Assembly: GCA_963597355.1 (NCBI GenBank)
Contig: CAVBPR010000005.1
Span: 1-14,098, forward strand
Source: UMGS1766 sp963597355
GTDB taxonomy: Bacteria; Bacillota; Clostridia; Oscillospirales; Oscillospiraceae
Length of the DNA: 14,098 bases
Direction of reading: 5' to 3'
Position 1 is the stretch's first letter, and the number at the start of each line of letters is the position of its first letter. Below, in pieces: positions 1 through 8,051 of the stretch. The translations under genes were made by a program, and so were the position numbers. The notes under the pieces were generated by a model, which was given only the letters and a program-made list of their open reading frames with translations, had not been told where the DNA came from and ran no database searches.

Positions 1-218
1 CCATGTTCAAGACTCCGGTGGGCATGTCCTGGACCGAGTGGAGCCAGTTCTCCGGCCCCATGGATCTGTCCGAGTTCCCGCCCACGGACGCACCCTGCAC
101 CGATACTCCCTGGTTCATGAGCGTGAACAACGTCTATCCCACCGACCAGCCGGATCCCCCCGTGCCCTATGGCAGCTATTCCGAGCTGAAGAAGACCTTC
201 TTCGGCGATATGATTTAA
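1..218 (+). CDS. C-terminal fragment of an unrecognised protein
   Basis: An open frame runs from the window edge to a TAA at 216-218. An ATG lies at position 3, but only two bases precede it, so no ribosome-binding site can be judged and the gene most likely begins upstream. The visible 71 residues are rich in proline, aromatic residues and acidic residues (for example the stretch SVNNVYPTDQPDPPVPYG), with no transmembrane segment and no cysteine pair. This looks like the C-terminal tail of a soluble enzyme, but I do not recognise the family. It is not the C-terminus of RpoC, which would be the usual gene upstream of a str operon. Codon use is GC-rich at third positions, unlike the next gene. 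Confidence 0.5.
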   Translation, partial: MFKTPVGMSWTEWSQFSGPMDLSEFPPTDAPCTDTPWFMSVNNVYPTDQPDPPVPYGSYSELKKTFFGDMI

Positions 219-275
219 GCAATCGGCTTCTAAATTGTTTTTCCTCATTTCTCTATAATTTTCCCTCGTTGTGGG

Positions 276-305
276 TAATAGGGCTTGCGCAAGCAGGCCC
301 TATTA
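276..305 (+). terminator. 9-bp GC/AT hairpin, possible terminator
   Basis: A perfect 9-bp stem, TAATAGGGC (276-284) with GCCCTATTA (297-305), closes a 12-nt loop containing the palindrome CTTGCGCAAG. It lies 58 bases after the stop of the first gene and just before the ribosome-binding site of the next. The following bases have only a weak T tract, so termination may be inefficient. It could also be an attenuator for the downstream gene, since a TATAAT box lies at 254-259. Confidence 0.45.
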
Positions 306-342
306 TTCCATCTGGAGTCTTTTATCATAGGAGGATGTTGTT

Positions 343-1008
343 ATGCAGGAATTTGAAAAAGTATTTGATATTGATCAGATTGGCAGACTGCTTGGTGGTG
401 CGGTGATCCAGGGTGTTTCACCAGATGGCAAGGCAGTGGAGCGAGTGGTGTGGACACCGGAGCTGGCAGAGGCATTGACGGAGTACATAAAAAAGGAATT
501 GCCGGAAGACAAGACCGCTCCGGTTGCCCATCGCGGAGGTGCACCTATGTGGGTTATGGGTGCAGCTATGGCTGCCATGTATCCACATCCTAACTATTTC
601 TTGCCCCCCTTCGATGGCGTGTGCCTGACACTGCACAATTTGTGTCAGGGAGAAATAAAACCTGAGGCTGAGGTGGAGTTCACCGTAGAGCGTGCTGGAG
701 ACATTCTGTATGTGACGTATAAGGCAGACGATCCGAATAAGCCGCAATTGTTCGGCGGTGGCCATCATAGCTATGATCCTGCGTTAATTCCCTTGATTCA
801 GGCGCCGATTGCCGGAGCAGACGTCCATGTGTGCCTGCGGGGGAATAGTTCTTATAATGTTACGATGTCGATTGCGACCGCCTATTTCCAAAATTGCAAG
901 AGTCTTTCTATTTTGGGCGGCGGCCCGAATGGACCGGATCAGGGCTATTTTTGCTGCAAAACCCATAGCTCTGAGCGCAGATTAGGGGACATGACACAGC
1001 CACTTTGA
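343..1008 (+). CDS. Uncharacterised 221-aa protein with two Csx3-like halves
   Basis: The start ATG has a perfect AGGAGG (329-334) eight bases upstream, and the gene ends with TGA at 1006-1008. There are no signal peptide or membrane segments, so it is cytosolic. Residues 57-100 read like the core of Csx3: a G-rich turn followed by P-x-W (G65, P68, W70), a small-residue helix, an H-x-P near residue 82, D91-G92 and a hydrophobic strand ending in H98. Residues 160-210 repeat the plan: VHVCLRGN, an A-rich helix ending in A178 and Y181, a strand, GYFCCKTH at 201-208. This suggests two tandem copies of one ferredoxin-like domain. Csx3/Crn3 is known as a cyclic-tetra-adenylate ring nuclease. The resemblance is by eye against the family as I remember it, and no CRISPR genes are nearby, so function is open. 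A plain 'hypothetical protein' is the safe alternative. Confidence 0.75.
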   Translation: MQEFEKVFDIDQIGRLLGGAVIQGVSPDGKAVERVVWTPELAEALTEYIKKELPEDKTAPVAHRGGAPMWVMGAAMAAMYPHPNYFLPPFDGVCLTLHNLCQGEIKPEAEVEFTVERAGDILYVTYKADDPNKPQLFGGGHHSYDPALIPLIQAPIAGADVHVCLRGNSSYNVTMSIATAYFQNCKSLSILGGGPNGPDQGYFCCKTHSSERRLGDMTQPL

Positions 1009-1036
1009 GAATGCAAATAGAATGCAAAAATTTTAG

Positions 1037-1065
1037 TTGACATGAAAATTCGGGCATGATATAAT
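1037..1065 (+). promoter_or_regulatory. Perfect consensus sigma-A promoter of the str operon
   Basis: TTGACA at 1037-1042 and TATAAT at 1060-1065 are separated by exactly 17 bases, and a TG at 1057-1058 makes the -10 extended. Every consensus position is matched. Transcription should start near 1072. The short leader can form a 5-bp hairpin, ATGGG (1076-1080) with CCCAT (1091-1095), just before the start codon of the L7Ae-like gene. Confidence 0.85.
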
Positions 1066-1110
1066 CCCATATTGCATGGGTGTATTTTTGCCCATTTGCA
1101 GAAAGGAACG

Positions 1111-1359
1111 GTGGATGGTTTGATTACCCAACTGCAAACAGAACATAAGGTGGTTGGTGTCAAGCAGTCACGCAAGGCAATTCAGCGCGGAGAAGCTCGT
1201 ATTGTTTTTATCGCTGAAGATGCCGATCCGCAGGTAACAGATCCCATTGTTGATTTGTGTGCCGCCGCAGGAGTACCGGTTCAAAGCGTGCCCCATATGC
1301 GGGAACTTGGAGATGCCTGTGGCATTCATCTGGGTTGTGCGGTTGCTGCCGTTTTTTGA
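1111..1359 (+). CDS. ybxF: L7Ae/YbxF-family RNA-binding ribosomal protein
   Basis: This 82-residue protein belongs to the L7Ae/L30e/S12e/Gadd45 family, whose bacterial members (YbxF and YlxQ in Bacillus) bind kink-turn RNA. The RNA-contact motif GVKQSRKAI lies at residues 16-24, followed by the conserved AEDADP (35-40), a cysteine helix, VP, and ELGDACGI (65-72). I place the start at GTG 1111 because GAAAGGA at 1101-1107 lies just upstream and the product then has the family length. An open frame continues further upstream to TTG 1072 but adds unrelated residues and overlaps the likely transcription start. A TTG at 1120 is a less likely alternative. Being the first gene after the promoter and before rpsL matches the Firmicutes gene order, except that rpoC does not precede it. 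Confidence 0.88.
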   Translation: MDGLITQLQTEHKVVGVKQSRKAIQRGEARIVFIAEDADPQVTDPIVDLCAAAGVPVQSVPHMRELGDACGIHLGCAVAAVF

Positions 1360-1431
1360 GTTGATTTTAATGGTTTCCTTTTATAAGGAGCTGTTAAGAT
1401 AAAAATACTTTAGGAAAGGAGGAACTCGTTC

Positions 1432-1854
1432 ATGCCTACTTTTAACCAGCTGGTTCGCAATGGCCGCAAGACCTCTGCTTACAAGTCCAACTCCCCTGCG
1501 CTCCAGAAGGGCAAGAACACCTTGAAGGACAAGGAGACCGATCTGCCTTCTCCTCAGAAGCGTGGCGTTTGCACTGCTGTTCGTACTTCTACTCCTAAGA
1601 AGCCGAACTCCGCTCTGCGTAAGATCGCTCGTGTCCGTCTGTCCAACGGCTATGAAGTCACCGCTTACATTCCCGGTGTCGGTCATAACCTGCAGGAGCA
1701 CTCTGTCGTGATGATCCGCGGCGGCCGTGTTAAGGATCTCCCCGGTGTTCGTTACCACATCATCCGCGGCACTCTGGATACTCAGGGCGTCAATGGTCGT
1801 ATGCAGGCTCGCTCCAAGTACGGTGCGAAGCGTCCTAAGGCCGCTAAGAAGTAA
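1432..1854 (+). CDS. rpsL: Small ribosomal subunit protein S12
   Basis: S12 sits in the decoding centre of the 30S subunit. The 140 residues start with MPTFNQLVRNGRK and carry the invariant segments PQKRGVCT, TPKKPNSALRK, GHNLQEHSVV and RGGRVKDLPGVRYH. It is longer than the E. coli protein because of a basic linker around residues 25-40 (KGKNTLKDKETDLPS) before PQKRG, as is usual in Gram-positive bacteria. The two lysine positions known for streptomycin resistance, in TPKKPN and GRVKDLPG, are both wild type. AAAGGAGG lies upstream of the ATG. The 72-base gap after the L7Ae-like gene has no terminator, so the two are co-transcribed. Codon use is strongly biased, as in highly expressed genes. 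Confidence 0.98.
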   Translation: MPTFNQLVRNGRKTSAYKSNSPALQKGKNTLKDKETDLPSPQKRGVCTAVRTSTPKKPNSALRKIARVRLSNGYEVTAYIPGVGHNLQEHSVVMIRGGRVKDLPGVRYHIIRGTLDTQGVNGRMQARSKYGAKRPKAAKK

Positions 1855-1881
1855 TTTCACTTCTTAAACACTTGATATGCA

Positions 1882-1912
1882 TTGCGCTTCATGCGCAAGG
1901 CGAAAGCCTTGC
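1882..1912 (+). promoter_or_regulatory. Two mutually exclusive hairpins after rpsL
   Basis: TTGCGC (1882-1887) can pair with GCGCAA (1893-1898). GCAAGGC (1895-1901) can pair with GCCTTGC (1906-1912) around a GAAA tetraloop. The stems share bases 1895-1898, so only one can form at a time. No T run follows the second stem, so this is not a standard terminator. It may be a processing site or a switch at the 5' edge of the rpsG leader. Confidence 0.5.
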
Positions 1913-1922
1913 CAGAAGTTTA

Positions 1923-2028
1923 TTCATAGATATATGGGTAGACCTCTCGGCAGGCACAGGACATGCTTGCAATCAAGCGTGATCCGTTGTATACGGGTGC
2001 TGAAATATTGCATTCGAGTACCTATGAA
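1923..2028 (+). ncRNA. Structured three-way-junction leader of rpsG
   Basis: The bases between rpsL and rpsG fold by hand into a closed multibranch structure. The closing stem is TTCATAG (1923-1929) with CTATGAA (2022-2028). Inside it GTA (1938-1940) pairs with TAC (2019-2021), and CTCG (1946-1949) with CGAG (2015-2018). Next comes CAG-GCAC (1951-1957, one bulged G) with GTGCTG (1997-2002). Two hairpins fill the junction: CATGCTTG (1962-1969) with CAAGCGTG (1974-1981), and CCGT (1984-1987) with ACGG (1993-1996). The structure ends 13 bases before the rpsG Shine-Dalgarno sequence. In E. coli, S7 represses its own translation through the rpsL-rpsG intergenic RNA, so an S7-binding autoregulatory leader is the natural inference. 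No energy calculation was run. Confidence 0.6.
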
Positions 2029-2056
2029 ATCATTTTAAATGAAGGAGGGAAGCAAA

Positions 2057-2527
2057 GTGCCCAGAAGAGGAAATGTACCCAAGCGGGAAGTTCTGCCCGA
2101 TCCTATTTACAATTCCGTACTGGTGACTAAGCTGGTGAACAGCATTATGCTCGACGGCAAGAAGGGTGTTGCCCAGAAGGTTGTCTATGATGCATTCAAC
2201 ACCATCCAGGAAAAGACCGGAAAAGAACCCATGGAGGTTTTCGAAGCTGCCATGGAGAATATCATGCCTTCTTTGGAGATCAAGGCCCGTCGTGTCGGCG
2301 GTTCCACCTATCAGGTTCCCATGGAAGTGCGTCCCGCACGTCGTCAGACGCTCGGTTTGCGCTGGCTGACAAACTACTCCCGCGCTCGCAGCGAAAAGAA
2401 CATGGCTGACCGTTTGGCCGGCGAGATCATGGATGCTGCCAACAATACCGGCAGCGCTGTGAAGAAGCGTGAGGATGTGCACAAGATGGCCGAGGCCAAT
2501 AAGGCGTTCGCTCATTATCGTTGGTAA
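2057..2527 (+). CDS. rpsG: Small ribosomal subunit protein S7
   Basis: S7 nucleates assembly of the 30S head by binding the 3' domain of 16S rRNA. The product is 156 residues, the standard length, when translated from GTG 2057. AAGGAGG at 2042-2048 lies eight bases upstream. The in-frame ATG at 2039 would put that Shine-Dalgarno sequence inside the coding region, so I reject it. Recognisable segments are MPRRGNVPKREVLPDP, SIMLDGKKGVAQ, the beta-hairpin ARRVGGSTYQVPMEVRP and the C-terminal KREDVHKMAEANKAFAHYRW. It is preceded by about 200 bases of structured leader and followed after 21 bases by fusA, so the two are co-transcribed. Confidence 0.97.
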   Translation: MPRRGNVPKREVLPDPIYNSVLVTKLVNSIMLDGKKGVAQKVVYDAFNTIQEKTGKEPMEVFEAAMENIMPSLEIKARRVGGSTYQVPMEVRPARRQTLGLRWLTNYSRARSEKNMADRLAGEIMDAANNTGSAVKKREDVHKMAEANKAFAHYRW

Positions 2528-2548
2528 TTTCGAAGGAGATAACGATTT

Positions 2549-4651
<2,103 letters not shown>

Positions 4652-4662
4652 TTATCCCTTTT

Positions 4663-4690
4663 GCGGGAAAATGTTGTTGCATTTTCCCGC
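4663..4690 (+). terminator. 10-bp hairpin after fusA
   Basis: GCGGGAAAAT (4663-4672) pairs perfectly with ATTTTCCCGC (4681-4690) around an 8-nt loop, followed by TTTGT. It starts 11 bases after the fusA stop. The T tract is short, so it is probably a partial terminator or an mRNA-stabilising hairpin that lowers read-through from fusA to tuf. Confidence 0.55.
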
Positions 4691-4705
4691 TTTGTGGGGT
4701 ACAAT
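4677..4705 (+). promoter_or_regulatory. Possible internal promoter for tuf
   Basis: TTGCAT (4677-4682) and TACAAT (4700-4705) are 17 bases apart. The -10 matches five of six consensus positions and the -35 about three. The boxes sit in the fusA terminator hairpin and the following hairpin, so fusA read-through RNA and tuf initiation would use the same bases. An independent tuf promoter would fit the high demand for EF-Tu, but the -35 match is modest. Confidence 0.35.
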
Positions 4706-4724
4706 GTTCGCGTAAATGTACCCC
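4696..4724 (+). promoter_or_regulatory. 8-bp hairpin upstream of tuf
   Basis: GGGGTACA (4696-4703) pairs perfectly with TGTACCCC (4717-4724) around a 13-nt loop. No T tract follows. It lies 38 bases before the tuf start and overlaps the proposed -10 box, so it could be either a 5' structure of the tuf message or a protein-binding palindrome. Confidence 0.4.
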
Positions 4725-4762
4725 GACTATACTTAACTCATTTTTAAGGAGGATACTCACAA

Positions 4763-5965
4763 ATGGCTAAGCAAAAATTTGAGCGTACCAAGCCCCATGT
4801 TAACATCGGCACCATCGGCCACGTTGACCACGGCAAGACCACTCTGACCGCAGCTATCACTAAGTGGCTGGGCATGCAGGGCATGGCTGAATATACTGAT
4901 TACTCCAGCATCGATAAGGCTCCCGAAGAGCGTGAACGTGGTATCACCATCAACACCGCTCACGTTGAGTATGAGACCAATGCTCGTCACTATGCTCACG
5001 TTGACTGCCCGGGCCACGCTGACTACATCAAGAACATGATCACCGGCGCTGCTCAGATGGACGGCGGCATTCTGGTTATCGCTGCTACCGACGGCCCCAT
5101 GGCTCAGACCAAGGAGCACCTGCTGCTGGCTCGCCAGGTTAACGTTCCTTACATTGTTGTTTTCCTGAACAAGTGCGATCAGGTTGACGACGAGGAGCTG
5201 CTGGAGCTGGTTGAGATGGAAGTCCGCGAGACTCTGGACGAGTATGGCTTCCCCGGCGACGACACCCCCATCATCAAGGGTTCCGCTCTGAACGCTCTGA
5301 CCTGCGAGTCCACCGATCCTGAGGCTCCTGAGTATGCTTGCATCAAGGAACTGATGGACGCTGTTGACACCTGGATCAAGACTCCCGATCGTCAGGAGGA
5401 TCTGCCCTTCCTGATGCCCGTTGAGGACGTCTTCACCATCACCGGTCGTGGCACCGTTGCTACCGGCCGTGTTGAGCGTGGTATTGTTAAGATGGGCGAG
5501 ACCGTCGAGATCGTTGGTCTGTCCGAGGAGAAGAAGAGCACTGTTATCACCGGTCTGGAAATGTTCCGCAAGACTCTGGACTTCGCTGAGGCTGGCGACA
5601 ACATCGGTGCTCTGATGCGCGGCATCAACAAGACCGACATCGAGCGCGGTCAGGTTCTGTGCAAGCCCGGCTCCATTCACCCCCACACCAAGTTCCGTGG
5701 CCAGGTGTACGTTCTGAAGAAGGAAGAGGGCGGCCGTCATACTCCTTTCTTCAACAACTATCGTCCTCAGTTCTATTTCCGTACCACTGACGTAACCGGT
5801 ATCATCACTCTGCCCGAGGGCACTGAGATGTGCATGCCCGGCGATAACGTCGAGATGGACGTTGAGCTGATCACTCCTATCGCTATCGAGGAAGGCCTGC
5901 GTTTCGCTATCCGTGAGGGTGGCCGTACCGTCGGTTCCGGCGTTGTTATCGCTGTTAATTCCTAA
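4763..5965 (+). CDS. tuf: Elongation factor Tu
   Basis: EF-Tu carries aminoacyl-tRNA to the ribosome as a GTP complex. The 400-residue product has the family length and all motifs: GHVDHGKTTLTAAI (G1), RGITINTAHVEY (switch I), DCPGHADYIKNMITGAAQMDG (G3), NKCD (G4) and SALNAL (G5). The last two domains run through GRGTVATGRVERG, KPGSIHPHTKF and the end RTVGSGVVIAV. AAGGAGG (4746-4752) precedes the ATG. It is the last gene of the str operon, followed by a strong terminator at 6004. Third-position bias is extreme, as expected of one of the most abundant proteins. Confidence 0.98.
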   Translation: MAKQKFERTKPHVNIGTIGHVDHGKTTLTAAITKWLGMQGMAEYTDYSSIDKAPEERERGITINTAHVEYETNARHYAHVDCPGHADYIKNMITGAAQMDGGILVIAATDGPMAQTKEHLLLARQVNVPYIVVFLNKCDQVDDEELLELVEMEVRETLDEYGFPGDDTPIIKGSALNALTCESTDPEAPEYACIKELMDAVDTWIKTPDRQEDLPFLMPVEDVFTITGRGTVATGRVERGIVKMGETVEIVGLSEEKKSTVITGLEMFRKTLDFAEAGDNIGALMRGINKTDIERGQVLCKPGSIHPHTKFRGQVYVLKKEEGGRHTPFFNNYRPQFYFRTTDVTGIITLPEGTEMCMPGDNVEMDVELITPIAIEEGLRFAIREGGRTVGSGVVIAVNS

Positions 5966-6003
5966 TCATATACGATTCGCGTAAATCCTTGTATCCGTTC
6001 GGT

Positions 6004-6037
6004 AAAGGGTCGGCATTTTGCCGACCCTTTCTTTTTG
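6004..6037 (+). terminator. Rho-independent terminator of the str operon
   Basis: AAAGGGTCGGC (6004-6014) pairs with GCCGACCCTTT (6020-6030) around a short ATTTT loop, giving 11 perfect base pairs followed by CTTTTTGT. It starts 38 bases after the tuf stop. It is a textbook intrinsic terminator for the upstream operon. Confidence 0.92.
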
Positions 6038-6099
6038 TGTAAAGATAGTTACCGATACTGCCGATGGTTATGATTTGACAGGGAAGAGCAATAGAATAG

Positions 6100-6153
6100 A
6101 AAATGACCGCACTTGTTCACGACAAATGTCGTGGTACAGGTGCGGTCATTTTT
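6100..6153. repeat. Long near-perfect hairpin between convergent genes
   Basis: Bases 6100-6116 pair with 6136-6152 (17 pairs, one G-U), then after one bulged T, 6117-6123 pair with 6128-6134 around an AAAT loop. The result is a hairpin of about 24 base pairs with A-rich and T-rich flanks, so it can terminate transcription in both directions: read-through from tuf, and the minus-strand MATE gene, which ends at 6222. The str operon already has a terminator 70 bases upstream. This hairpin is larger and more regular than a simple terminator needs to be, and it may be a dispersed palindromic (REP or MITE-like) element. No transposase or target duplication is visible. Confidence 0.65.
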
Positions 6154-6221
6154 GCTTTTATACAGGTTTTATACAGGAATGTGTTTCGATTTATAGATTG
6201 ATGAAATGCGGGTAAGAAGTA

Positions 6222-7598
6222 TCACTGTGTCAATTTTTTCATCCATTTGTATCCGCGGAATTTTATGAAGGTTGGAAGGCCCTTAAAAATTTGGTCGGAT
6301 TGAATGACCAGAACCACAGCCTCAACGGGCCAGTTCCAGACAAATGCACTTAAAAAAGAAAGGGGCATAACAATGAGCCAGGTAGAGATCATATTCATTG
6401 TCATAGTGAATTTTGTGTCGCCGCCACCTTGAATAATACCAAAGCTGACGGGCATCTGATAGGACATGCCGACCATTACCAGGGACATGATCATGATCAA
6501 ATGATCTGCCATTACGGTTGCCTGAGGTGTCAGATTGTAGGCAGATAGAAGAGGCTTTCGCAATAGAAACAGTGCAAGAGCTAAAATCAATCCAATAACA
6601 ACGTCGATAACAGAAAGAGTGCGTGCATCGGATTTGATGCGTTTCATTTCACCGCGTCCAATGGCGTTGCCAATCATAACTGCCGATACAGACGACATAG
6701 CAATAACAACTACTTTTAAATATTGATAAAACGTGGTAGCAACGGAATTTGCGGCAATCGCGTCTGCGGACAGGTGGCCTAAAATTGCGGTCTGCATGGG
6801 AACGGAAATGCCCCACAGGACTTGGGAACACATGATCGGCAGATAAACCTTGATATAATCCTTGCGCAAAGCTGGACTTGATTTTAGGAATCCTGAACCA
6901 AAGAAATGAACCGATTTCTCAATCTTTATCATGTAAACCAGTACGATAATCAGCTCCAGTACTCGAGCGACTAACGTGCCGATGGCCGCACCTCGAATTC
7001 CTAATTCAGGGAAATTAAACTTGCCGAAGATCAGAAGGTAGTTAATTCCGACATTTACAATTAAAGAGACTACCGAAATATAAAATGAAATATTAACAAT
7101 ACCAACACTTCGAAGTGCAGCCATCAAAATTTGGGAAACAATGAAGAGTAGAAATGTCCATTGAATTAAAGCTAAATATTGCTTTCCCTGTTCAACGATG
7201 GCTGCATCATTTGTAAATAAATGGAGTAGCGGAATGGGGAAGAAGATGCAAATAAGAACCAGAATTACACCGATAATTACACCGAATTTTAATGTTATTC
7301 CGGTCAGTGTACGAATGGGATCAACACGATTTTGTCCCCAATATTGGGCAGCTAAAACAACAAGTGCGTTGCCAAAAGACAAGGCAAATTGCTGAACCAT
7401 GAAGAAAATTTGGTTTACTGTTGCCGCACCGGATAAGGCTTCCTGGCTGTAGCTACCAAGCATGATGTTGTCTGCCATGTTGACGCTGTATGCAACCAGA
7501 TTTTGTAGCGCAACGATGATCAACATGCGAAAAAGAGTCTTGTAAAAGCTTTTATCCCTTGTGAAGAAAGACTCTTTTCCCTGAATTGTTCTTTCCAT
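6222..7598 (-). CDS. MATE-family multidrug/cation efflux transporter
   Basis: This is a 458-residue integral membrane protein of the MATE (NorM/DinF-type) superfamily, which exports organic cations or drugs in exchange for Na+ or H+. The hydrophobicity pattern fits twelve helices. Family marks are MADNIMLGSYS early in helix 1-2, AAQYWGQNR at the loop after helix 2-3, NYLLIFGKFNFPELGIRGAAIGT in the middle, and AILGHLSADAIAANSVA in the second half, giving the expected internal repeat. I use ATG 7598, with GGAG about 13 bases upstream. A TTG at 7607 sits only two bases from that site. It is on the opposite strand from all neighbours and is more AT-rich than the str genes. It shares an operator-bearing intergenic region with the catabolic cluster. 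The substrate is unknown. Confidence 0.93.
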   Translation of the reverse strand: MERTIQGKESFFTRDKSFYKTLFRMLIIVALQNLVAYSVNMADNIMLGSYSQEALSGAATVNQIFFMVQQFALSFGNALVVLAAQYWGQNRVDPIRTLTGITLKFGVIIGVILVLICIFFPIPLLHLFTNDAAIVEQGKQYLALIQWTFLLFIVSQILMAALRSVGIVNISFYISVVSLIVNVGINYLLIFGKFNFPELGIRGAAIGTLVARVLELIIVLVYMIKIEKSVHFFGSGFLKSSPALRKDYIKVYLPIMCSQVLWGISVPMQTAILGHLSADAIAANSVATTFYQYLKVVVIAMSSVSAVMIGNAIGRGEMKRIKSDARTLSVIDVVIGLILALALFLLRKPLLSAYNLTPQATVMADHLIMIMSLVMVGMSYQMPVSFGIIQGGGDTKFTMTMNMISTWLIVMPLSFLSAFVWNWPVEAVVLVIQSDQIFKGLPTFIKFRGYKWMKKLTQ

Positions 7599-7661
7599 TA
7601 TTTTCAATTCTCTCCTTTTCTGTTCTTATTTTCTGATTCTGAAATCAGGTTTTTCTCCTTT

Positions 7662-7689
7662 ATTTTAACACTCTGTACCGAATTGAAAA
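7662..7689 (-). promoter_or_regulatory. Possible promoter of the MATE gene
   Basis: On the minus strand TTTTCA (7689-7684) and TAAAAT (7667-7662) are 16 bases apart. Each matches four or five consensus positions. The predicted start is near 7655, leaving a leader of about 57 bases that contains a small CTGATT/AATCAG hairpin (7633-7648). The operator copy at 7694-7707 abuts the upstream side of the -35 box. Confidence 0.4.
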
Positions 7690-7693
7690 GTAG

Positions 7694-7707
7694 TTACCAA
7701 ATGGTAA
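7694..7707. promoter_or_regulatory. Operator copy 1 (TTACCAAATGGTAA)
   Basis: A 14-base dyad with arms TTACCA and TGGTAA lies directly upstream of the proposed -35 box of the MATE gene. The same motif, with at most two changes, recurs twice at 7868-7899. ACC/GGT arms spaced by a few bases are typical of TetR-type repressor sites, though other dimeric regulators also use such dyads. No regulator gene is present in the window. Confidence 0.6.
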
Positions 7708-7867
7708 GTAGGGGCCAGATAAAATGAAGATCATCAAAAAGCACTAGCAAAATAGCCAAAATTCAAGTCTATAAATTGTGCAGTCTTATTACATGTGTTT
7801 CGAAAATGTCCAGTTTTTATAGCAAGTTGCAAAAAAAGTGAAGGTTATTTTTTGTACAAACTCGCAG

Positions 7868-7899
7868 ATACCGTTTGGTAACTAGTTACCAAACGGTTA
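7868..7899. promoter_or_regulatory. 28-bp perfect palindrome: two abutting operator copies
   Basis: Bases 7870-7897 are a perfect 28-bp palindrome centred on CTAG (7882-7885). It can be read as two back-to-back copies of the 14-base dyad seen at 7694: TTACCAAACGGTTA on the plus strand (7886-7899) and TTACCAAACGGTAT on the minus strand (7881-7868), with centres 18 bp apart. It lies about 45 bases upstream of the TATAAT box of the cupin-led operon. Two cooperatively bound dimers on nearly the same DNA face would be expected. Confidence 0.75.
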
Positions 7900-7922
7900 T
7901 CAAGTGATGAAAAAGTGCCTAA

Positions 7923-7950
7923 TTGTGTGAAAAAGAAAAAAAACTATAAT
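7923..7950 (+). promoter_or_regulatory. Promoter of the catabolic operon
   Basis: A perfect TATAAT (7945-7950) is preceded by TTGTGT (7923-7928) with a 16-base spacer. Only the TTG of the -35 is conserved, which fits a promoter that needs an activator. The predicted start is near 7957, giving a leader of about 95 bases that contains the direct repeat at 7970-8013. Confidence 0.55.
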
Positions 7951-7969
7951 AATCCTTGCAAGCGGCACT

Positions 7970-8013
7970 GAGGCGTAAACAGGATAGCGCGCCGAGGTGC
8001 AAAACAGGATAGC
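7970..8013 (+). repeat. Imperfect 20-bp direct repeat in the leader of the catabolic operon
   Basis: The unit GAGGYG followed by AAACAGGATAGC occurs at 7970-7988 and 7994-8013. The 12-base AAACAGGATAGC is identical in both, with a 25-base period. Both copies are downstream of the predicted transcription start and 38 bases or more before the cupin start codon. They could be a tandem protein-binding site or an RNA element. They may also be a simple local duplication. Confidence 0.6.
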
Positions 8014-8051
8014 AAAAACAAAATATTATTCAAGTAAGGGAGACACACATC

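Noticed and set aside
343..1008. Evidence for a CRISPR locus next to the Csx3-like protein
   Set aside because: No spaced repeats, cas genes or Cas10-like sequence occur anywhere in the window, so the Csx3 resemblance is reported only as a possible fold.
4757..5740. 327-codon open frame on the minus strand opposite tuf
   Set aside because: It is the antisense shadow of EF-Tu with a low-complexity Leu/Val/Asn-rich product and no ribosome-binding site of its own.
6018..6215. 65-codon plus-strand frame between tuf and the MATE gene
   Set aside because: It begins inside the tuf terminator and runs through the long hairpin. The product has no domain, and there is no ribosome-binding site.
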